Below are positions 5,993 to 11,074 of a stretch of 11,074 bases of DNA, one piece after another. How positions within the stretch are numbered: position 1 is the first letter of the stretch; each line of letters opens with the position of its first letter. Both the position numbers and the translations under genes were made by a program. The stretch comes from Solobacterium sp. Lineage in GTDB: Bacteria; Bacillota_I; Bacilli_A; Erysipelotrichales; Erysipelotrichaceae. The DNA is taken from contig JAFWJP010000004.1 of the NCBI GenBank assembly GCA_017514645.1, forward strand, positions 1-11,074, read 5' to 3'. The notes under the pieces are model-generated. The model searched no databases. It was not told where the DNA came from and was given only the letters and a program-made list of their open reading frames with translations.

Positions 5993-6958
5993 ATGAAAAA
6001 TTATACAATCAGACGACTTCTTCAGATTATTCCGGTATTTCTGGGTATTCTTTTCATTCTGTTCTTCATTATTGATAAGGCACCCGGAAGTATCACTTCC
6101 AATATTATGGATCCGAACATGACACCTGAACTGAAGGCTGCGCTGCAGGAGAAGATGGACCCGAATCTGCCGTTCTACACGAAGTTCATCAACTGGGTCA
6201 TTGAAGCGGCCCACGGCAATTTCGGCTATTCCTACAAGCATTACCGGCCTGTCATTGAGGTCATCGGAATGAATATCGGCTGTACGTTCGCGCTGGCGCT
6301 GGCTGCGCTGGTCATTGCGATGCTGGTCGGTATTCCTGCCGGTATCATCAGTGCGACGAAGCAGTATTCACTGATCGATAATGTTCTGACGGTGTTCTCG
6401 CTGCTGGGTCTGGCGCTGCCGACATTCTTTGCCGGTCTGCTGCTGCTGAAGGTGTTCGGCATTGAACTCCAGTGGGTTCCGATCTTTGGTCTGAGCGATC
6501 CTTCGAAAGCCAATGCGGATTTCCTGACGCGCCTGGGCGACCATGCGTATCATCTGATCCTGCCGGCGATCGTTCTCGGACTTGCGGAAACAGCGAGCTT
6601 CATGCGTTATACGCGTTCCAGTATGTTGGAAGTGATTCGTTCTGATTACATTCGTACTGCCAGGGCGAAGGGTCTTTCTGAAAAGGTGATTATTTACAAA
6701 CATGCGTTCCGCAATGCGATGATTCCGATCATCACACTGCTGGGATTCCGTATTCCGGGTCTTATTTCCGGTGCCGTAATGACTGAGACGATATTCTCGC
6801 TGCCGGGTGTCGGCAAGCTGTCCGTCGATGCGACAACGACGCGTAACTATCCGCTTCTGCTGGGGATCAACGCGATGCTGACGATGGCGACGCTGCTCGG
6901 TACGTTGGTCGCTGATCTGCTGTATGCTGCAGCCGATCCGCGCATCAAGTATGACTAG
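5993..6958 (+). CDS. Oligopeptide ABC importer permease, DppB/OppB type
   Basis: This 321-residue inner-membrane permease is the first channel subunit of importer 2. The N-terminal helix is at about 10-29 (basic RR, then IIPVFLGILFILFFII). The periplasmic loop carries FGYSYKHYRPV, and further helices lie at about 97-120, 131-157 and 187-205. The EAA coupling loop is at about 220-247 (IRTARAKGL, then AFRNAMIPI), followed by FSLPGVGKL (268-276) and a C-terminal AADPRIKYD. These are the usual DppB/OppB features and length. The start is ATG 5993, with AAGGGAGG at 5978-5985 seven bases upstream. It is followed 11 bases after its TAG by the second permease, with which it should form the translocation pore. 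Confidence 0.95.
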   Translation: MKNYTIRRLLQIIPVFLGILFILFFIIDKAPGSITSNIMDPNMTPELKAALQEKMDPNLPFYTKFINWVIEAAHGNFGYSYKHYRPVIEVIGMNIGCTFALALAALVIAMLVGIPAGIISATKQYSLIDNVLTVFSLLGLALPTFFAGLLLLKVFGIELQWVPIFGLSDPSKANADFLTRLGDHAYHLILPAIVLGLAETASFMRYTRSSMLEVIRSDYIRTARAKGLSEKVIIYKHAFRNAMIPIITLLGFRIPGLISGAVMTETIFSLPGVGKLSVDATTTRNYPLLLGINAMLTMATLLGTLVADLLYAAADPRIKYD

Positions 6959-6969
6959 GAGGTGTTCCG

Positions 6970-7860
6970 ATGACTGAAACTCGTGATGAGATCATCCGTA
7001 AGTCGACCAAGGAAGACTCCTACTGGCGCGGTGTATGGCGGCGTCTCAGGGCCAACAGGATGGCAATGATCAGCCTGGTGATTCTTATACTCATTGTCCT
7101 GTCCTGCATCGTGGTGCCGATGCTGTCTCGGTATGAGACTTATGAAGTGATTCCCGGTGCTGCAAACCAGAAACCGTCTGCACAGAACTGGCTGGGTACC
7201 GACAAGATCGGACGTGACCTGTTTGTCCGTCTGTTCTACGGCGGCCGTATTTCGCTGGGTGTTGCGGTTGCGGTTACAGCGCTGGAGTGTGTGATCGGTG
7301 TTGTGCTTGGCTCTGTTGCCGGCTACTTCGGCGGTATCGTTGATACGATCGTCATGCGTATCTCCGAAATCTTCATGTGCTTCCCGTTCCTGATGATCTG
7401 TATTACGCTGCAGACCATCTTCGGCAAGTCCATCCGTACACTGATCCTGATCCTGGCCGTTCTTTCCTGGCCGGGTATTGCCCGTATTGTGCGCGGACAG
7501 ATCCTGTCCCTGCGTGAAATGGACTATATGGAGGCCTGCCGTGCGCTTGGTATTTCCAACCGCAGACAGATCTTCACCCATCTGTTCCCGAACGTTCTGG
7601 CCTATGTCATTGTCTATGCGACGATGTCCATGGCAAGTGTGATCCTGACGGAGACTTCGCTGAGCTTCCTCGGCCTGGGTGTTTCTCCGCCTACGCCGAC
7701 CTGGGGCAACCTGATCCAGGAGGCACGTAACCTGACGATCCTCCAGAACAAGTGGTGGTACTGGATCCCGCCGGGAACGATGATCTTCCTTTCCATTCTG
7801 TGCTTCAATATTCTCGGTGACGGTCTGCGTGATGCGATCGACCCGAAGATGCAGAAATAA
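6970..7860 (+). CDS. Oligopeptide ABC importer permease, DppC/OppC type
   Basis: This 296-residue inner-membrane permease is the second channel subunit of importer 2. A cytoplasmic N-terminus (SYWRGVWRRLRANRMAM, 17-33) leads into a first helix at about 32-52. The motif WLGTDKIGRDLFVRL (74-88) is the family hallmark. The EAA coupling loop is at about 184-211 (EMDYMEACRALGIS, then FPNVLAY). LSFLGLGVSPPTPTWG (231-246) and the C-terminal LGDGLRDAIDPKMQK complete the pattern. The start is ATG 6970; its AGGAGGTG (6957-6964) overlaps the previous TAG, which favours coupled translation. The paralogue in importer 1 (408-1229) has the same architecture but is shorter at both termini. Confidence 0.95.
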   Translation: MTETRDEIIRKSTKEDSYWRGVWRRLRANRMAMISLVILILIVLSCIVVPMLSRYETYEVIPGAANQKPSAQNWLGTDKIGRDLFVRLFYGGRISLGVAVAVTALECVIGVVLGSVAGYFGGIVDTIVMRISEIFMCFPFLMICITLQTIFGKSIRTLILILAVLSWPGIARIVRGQILSLREMDYMEACRALGISNRRQIFTHLFPNVLAYVIVYATMSMASVILTETSLSFLGLGVSPPTPTWGNLIQEARNLTILQNKWWYWIPPGTMIFLSILCFNILGDGLRDAIDPKMQK

Positions 7861-7871
7861 GAGGTGACTTT

Positions 7872-8873
7872 ATGACAGAAACCAATACAAACAAGCCGCT
7901 TCTTGAAGTAAAGCATCTGAAGACGTATTTCCACAGCCGCAACTCTACAGTGAAGGCTGTAGATGATGTCTCGTTCGAAGTCTATCAGGGAGAGACGCTC
8001 GGTATCGTCGGTGAATCGGGCTGCGGGAAGTCCATTACCTGCATGTCCATCGGAAGGCTGGTTGAGTGCCCGCCGGGAAGATATGAAGGCGGTGAGATCA
8101 TCCTTGATGGTGAGGAGATCCTCTCCATGCCGGATGCCAAGCTGCGGGATATCCGCGGCAATAAGCTGGCGTATATCTTCCAGGAGCCGATGACTTCCCT
8201 GAACCCGGTCTTCAAGATCGGTTATCAGATCGAGGAAGTACTCATGCTGCACAGAGGCATGAACAAGGAAGAAGCGCATCAGGCTGCCATCCAGGCGCTT
8301 GACAGAGTGCGGATCCCGAATCCGGAGCGGGTCGTGAACGATTATCCGTTTGCGCTTTCCGGCGGAATGCGTCAGCGTGTCATGATTGCCATGGCGCTGG
8401 CCTGCTCGCCGAAGCTGCTGGTTGCGGATGAACCGACAACAGCGCTTGATGTTACGATCCAGGCCCAGGTTCTGGACCTGATGAACGAACTGAAGAAAGA
8501 GATCGATACCTCGATCCTGTTCATTACCCATGATCTGAGCGTCATCGCGGAGATGGCGGACAGAGTCATGGTCATGTATGCCGGCAAGGTCGTGGAGCTT
8601 GCGGATGTCAACACCATCTTCGAGCGTCCGCTGCATCCCTATACGAGAGGCCTGATCGAATCCAGACCGGATATGAGCACTTCCGGAACACGTCTGAACG
8701 TGATCCCGGGCAACGTACCGGATCTGTCCGATCTGCCGGAAGGCTGTTCCTTCAGCCCCCGCTGTGCCTTCTGCTGTGATAAGTGCAGAGCCGGTGTTCC
8801 TGAGTTGGTCGAAGTAGAGCCGAACCACTGGGTCCGCTGCTACAGACCGGGAGGTGAAGACCTTGACAACTGA
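7872..8873 (+). CDS. Oligopeptide ABC importer ATPase, DppD/OppD type
   Basis: This 333-residue cytoplasmic ATPase energises importer 2. Motifs in order are Walker A GESGCGKS (48-55), Q104, signature LSGGMRQR (162-169), Walker B LLVADE (182-187) with PTTALD, and switch His220. After the ATPase core it carries the C-terminal oligopeptide/dipeptide transporter region with cysteines 292, 298, 305 and 323, the spacing known in DppD/OppD proteins that can bind an iron-sulfur cluster. Two further adjacent cysteines (301, 302) are unusual. The start is ATG 7872, with GAGGTGA (7861-7867) immediately after the previous stop. Both ATP-site half motifs are intact, unlike the second ATPase of importer 1. 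Confidence 0.96.
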   Translation: MTETNTNKPLLEVKHLKTYFHSRNSTVKAVDDVSFEVYQGETLGIVGESGCGKSITCMSIGRLVECPPGRYEGGEIILDGEEILSMPDAKLRDIRGNKLAYIFQEPMTSLNPVFKIGYQIEEVLMLHRGMNKEEAHQAAIQALDRVRIPNPERVVNDYPFALSGGMRQRVMIAMALACSPKLLVADEPTTALDVTIQAQVLDLMNELKKEIDTSILFITHDLSVIAEMADRVMVMYAGKVVELADVNTIFERPLHPYTRGLIESRPDMSTSGTRLNVIPGNVPDLSDLPEGCSFSPRCAFCCDKCRAGVPELVEVEPNHWVRCYRPGGEDLDN

Positions 8874-9876
8874 TAACAATACACTGCTTGAGGTCCGTCA
8901 CCTGAAGAAGTACTTCCCGATCAAGGGCGGTGTCTTCCAGAGTACGATCGGCAATGTCAAAGCGGTTGACGATGTTTCCTTCACCGTCAAACGGGGTGAA
9001 GTTCTGGGTCTGGTCGGTGAGTCCGGCTGCGGCAAGTCCACAACAGGACGTACCGTGCTGAATCTGATCAAGCCGACGAGCGGAGAAGTTCTGTACAACG
9101 GTGTGAACATCTATGATCTGAGCAGATCGGAGATGAACAAGTACCGTACCAAGATGCAGATCGTCTTCCAGGATCCGTATTCATCCCTGAATCCCCGTCT
9201 GCCGATCTATGAGATCATCGGTGAAGCGATGCTTGAACATCATATCGTATCCAACAAGGAAGAGATGATGAACAAGGTCTTCGATCTGATGAGCAAGTGC
9301 GGTCTGTTCCCGGAACAGGCGGGACGTTACCCGCATCAGTTCTCCGGCGGACAGCGTCAGCGTATCTGCATCGCCAGAGCACTGGCAGTCGATCCGGAAT
9401 TCGTGGTCTGCGATGAAGCAGTATCCGCGCTGGATGTTTCCATCCAGTCGCAGATCATCAACCTGCTGAAGGAACTGCAGGAAGACATGGGACTGACCTA
9501 TCTGTTCATCTCCCATGATCTTTCCGTCGTCAAGTTCATTTCCGACAGTGTTGCGGTCATGTACCTGGGTGAGATCGTTGAGATGGGTTCCAAGGACCAG
9601 ATCTTCAACAATTTCGTTCATCCTTATACGGAAGCGCTTCTCTCTGCTGCACCGTCATTCGACCCGCGCAAGAGAAACAACGCCAACCGTATCATCCTCC
9701 AGGGTGATCTGCCGTCTCCGGCAAATCCGCCTGCAGGATGCCGCTTCCACACCCGCTGCCCGTTTGCGACAGAGCGCTGCGCTGTTGAAGTGCCGGAGAT
9801 CCGCGAGATCGAACCGGGACACAGCGTCCGCTGCCTGTACGCAGAGGAAAGGGCTGCGAAGAGAGCAGCACAGTAA
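8863..9876 (+). CDS. Oligopeptide ABC importer ATPase, DppF/OppF type
   Basis: This 337-residue partner ATPase of importer 2 has Walker [10 protein letters not shown] (52-60), Q103, signature FSGGQRQR (160-167), Walker B VVCDE (181-185) with AVSALD, and switch His218. A C-terminal transporter domain carries cysteines 293, 299, 306 and 324, again the possible iron-sulfur ligand set. The start is taken as TTG 8863 because GGGAGGTG (8849-8856) lies six bases upstream. The alternative GTG at 8854 is part of that ribosome site and has no site of its own. The gene overlaps the previous one by 11 bases. A TTG start may lower its translation slightly relative to its neighbours. Confidence 0.95.
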   Translation: MTTDNNTLLEVRHLKKYFPIKGGVFQSTIGNVKAVDDVSFTVKRGEVLGLVGESGCGKSTTGRTVLNLIKPTSGEVLYNGVNIYDLSRSEMNKYRTKMQIVFQDPYSSLNPRLPIYEIIGEAMLEHHIVSNKEEMMNKVFDLMSKCGLFPEQAGRYPHQFSGGQRQRICIARALAVDPEFVVCDEAVSALDVSIQSQIINLLKELQEDMGLTYLFISHDLSVVKFISDSVAVMYLGEIVEMGSKDQIFNNFVHPYTEALLSAAPSFDPRKRNNANRIILQGDLPSPANPPAGCRFHTRCPFATERCAVEVPEIREIEPGHSVRCLYAEERAAKRAAQ

Positions 9877-9879
9877 CCC

Positions 9880-10143
9880 ATGTTCTTTCTTTCGAAAGAT
9901 CAGGTTGACCGTGACGTAGAGAATCTGCGCAGGCAGACACTGAGTCCGGAAAAACTCAATGCCGAGCTGAAAGCCCAGGCAAAAGAGAAGAAACGGATGC
10001 AGGAAAATGTAGAGGACTTTACCTGGAAGGATGTCCTTGCGATGACCATCGCGATCATCCAGGTCATTCTCCCGTACTTCATGGTCATGATCTCGGTCAT
10101 GGTACTGGTATTCCTGTACTTCTACTTCATGGGCACAAGATAA
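9880..10143 (+). CDS. Small one-TM membrane protein, unknown function
   Basis: This 87-residue protein ends the importer 2 operon, three bases after the DppF-type gene. I do not recognise the family. Residues 8-46 are highly charged and probably helical, possibly a short coiled coil (DRDVENLRRQ, then AELKAQAKEKKRMQE). Residues 52-83 form one long hydrophobic segment (VLAMTIAIIQVILPYF followed by more hydrophobics), and the tail is short (MGTR). No signal peptidase site is seen. The basic, soluble N-terminus suggests an N-in orientation. No good ribosome site precedes ATG 9880, so translation is probably coupled to the upstream gene. Location and coupling suggest an accessory part of the importer or its assembly, but nothing in the sequence proves it. 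The frame is intact and the terminator follows directly, which supports a real gene. Confidence 0.8.
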   Translation: MFFLSKDQVDRDVENLRRQTLSPEKLNAELKAQAKEKKRMQENVEDFTWKDVLAMTIAIIQVILPYFMVMISVMVLVFLYFYFMGTR

Positions 10144-10146
10144 CAA

Positions 10147-10184
10147 AAAACAGGGGTTTCCTTCCGGGGAAACTCCTGTTTTAT
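10147..10184. terminator. Strong intrinsic terminator between importer operon and convergent hydrolase gene
   Basis: AAAACAGGGGTTTCC (10147-10161) pairs with GGAAACTCCTGTTTT (10168-10182) over 15 positions, with one G-U pair and a 6-base loop. The T-run continues into TTTTATTAT on the plus strand. On the minus strand the A-tract at 10145-10150 gives the U-run, and the hydrolase stop codon (10184-10186) abuts the stem. It therefore ends both transcripts. Confidence 0.92.
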
Positions 10185-11074
10185 TATGATTCCTTCTTCA
10201 GAATCCGGCTGCCGTAGCGCAGTCCGTAGATCCCGCGTTTCCGGGTATGGATCAGTTCAATGTCGGTTTCCGTGTATGGATGAACGAGAACGCCGGTATA
10301 CGGTCCGGTCACGGTCAGAACATGTTCTGTGCCGTTACTGATGACGACGATGTGCTCCGCCTTGTGCCGGATCTCAACATCGTCATCTTCATCCGTATGG
10401 TAATGACCGCAGGCATTCTGGATCACTTCGGCGCTCCAGACAGCCGCAGGGTATGTTTTTCCCGGGAAAAGTTCCTTTCCTGTACAGAAGCGCAGAAGCG
10501 CCTCACCGATACCGGACACAGGCACACCGGAAGTATTGCAGAGAACCACTGCCGCAAGGCCCGTTTCATAGCAGAACAGGATGGCAGAGGAGACACCCGG
10601 CAGACTTCCGCTGTGGCGGTAGATGGTCTGATGATCTTGTGTATCACTGTACAGTCCGTATCCGTAGTATGAGGTACCGCCGAAGGGAATCCGGGGCATG
10701 TACATCGAACGGATGCAGCGTTCCTTTACGATTTCCCTGCCGTTCAGGCCGATGCCTTCGTTCAGGTACATGCCGAGATACTGCTTCGTATCGTGCAGAG
10801 TGGATTTCATTGCGCCGCCGCCATGGAGCGTAAAGGCATCACGTGTATAGTCGCGGTCACCGGTACGCTGACCGTTTTCGATGCGGTACAGCACAGCCGC
10901 ATTGTCATCAACCAGGGTGAAGCGGCAGCTGCTGTGGGTCATGCCGAGCGGTTCCAGGATGTGCTTGGCGAGATACTCCGGGTAGGTACGGCAGTCACCG
11001 TGCCGGCGGATGATCTCGGAGAGCAATCCGAATCCATCATTGCAGTAGCTGGAGTATATCCCGGGTGCATCGAT
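10184..11074 (-). CDS. Serine hydrolase of the beta-lactamase/class C family (5' end outside window)
   Basis: The frame is open to the right edge, so the N-terminus with the SxxK nucleophile motif is not visible. The 296 residues seen contain the second motif as YCN (residues 10-12 of the fragment, in GIYSSYCNDGFGLLSEII), where most relatives have YSN. The third motif is HSG (154-156, in YRHSGSLPGVSSAI), equivalent to the KTG/HTG triad. GGGAMKSTLHD and YYGYGLY are also typical of this fold. A TTG at 11026 is internal and not the start. The family includes DD-peptidases, D-aminopeptidases, esterases and beta-lactamases, and the fragment does not decide among them. Whether it is secreted is unknown. 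It is convergent with the importer operon, so co-regulation is not indicated. Confidence 0.9.
   Translation of the reverse strand: MDAPGIYSSYCNDGFGLLSEIIRRHGDCRTYPEYLAKHILEPLGMTHSSCRFTLVDDNAAVLYRIENGQRTGDRDYTRDAFTLHGGGAMKSTLHDTKQYLGMYLNEGIGLNGREIVKERCIRSMYMPRIPFGGTSYYGYGLYSDTQDHQTIYRHSGSLPGVSSAILFCYETGLAAVVLCNTSGVPVSGIGEALLRFCTGKELFPGKTYPAAVWSAEVIQNACGHYHTDEDDDVEIRHKAEHIVVISNGTEHVLTVTGPYTGVLVHPYTETDIELIHTRKRGIYGLRYGSRILKKES

Noticed and set aside
7614..8879. Minus-strand open frame of 421 codons across the permease and ATPase genes
   Set aside because: It crosses two well-supported plus-strand genes and shows no recognisable protein features.

Overview
The window looks like chromosomal DNA of a Bacillota (Firmicutes) species. 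The reasons are strong AGGAGG-type ribosome binding sites, a lipobox-bearing oligopeptide-binding protein, intrinsic terminators, and exact matches to the Bacillota CcpA (cre) and CodY operator consensus sequences. TAA, TAG and TGA all end genes here, so the code is standard. A class such as Erysipelotrichia is possible, but that is a guess. No RNA gene, insertion sequence, CRISPR array or phage gene was seen.

Layout. (1) 1-2710, plus strand: the 3' part of a first peptide/nickel-family (PepT) ABC importer operon, with a truncated DppB/NikB-type permease, a DppC/NikC-type permease and two compact ATPases. The genes overlap or nearly touch. Any binding-protein gene would lie outside the left edge. 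(2) 2755-3921, minus strand: an M20D metal-dependent amidohydrolase, convergent with operon 1 and sharing a bidirectional terminator at 2714-2739. (3) 3922-4219: a divergent AT-rich control region with an exact cre match (4039-4052), an exact CodY box (4080-4094) and a sigma-A-like promoter (4133-4166). (4) 4220-10143, plus strand: a complete second oligopeptide importer operon with lipoprotein binding protein, two permeases, two full-length ATPases and an 87-residue one-TM protein, closed by a strong terminator at 10147-10182. (5) 10184-11074, minus strand: the C-terminal part of a serine beta-lactamase-family hydrolase, convergent with operon 2.

How the genes may work together. The second system should import peptides using the binding protein (ligand capture), the two permeases (channel) and the two ATPases (motor). 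The M20D hydrolase could deacylate or hydrolyse imported N-acyl amino acids or small peptides in the cytoplasm. It shares the control region with the importer, so carbon (CcpA) and amino-acid/GTP (CodY) status may set the expression of both.

Two lesions or variants stand out. The binding-protein gene of the second importer has an in-frame TAA at 5537-5539, inside an otherwise intact 548-codon frame. The second ATPase of the first importer has Arg in place of the invariant Walker A Lys. I do not see a wholly new system. The items most worth a second look are these two, the paired CodY/cre control region and the small membrane protein.
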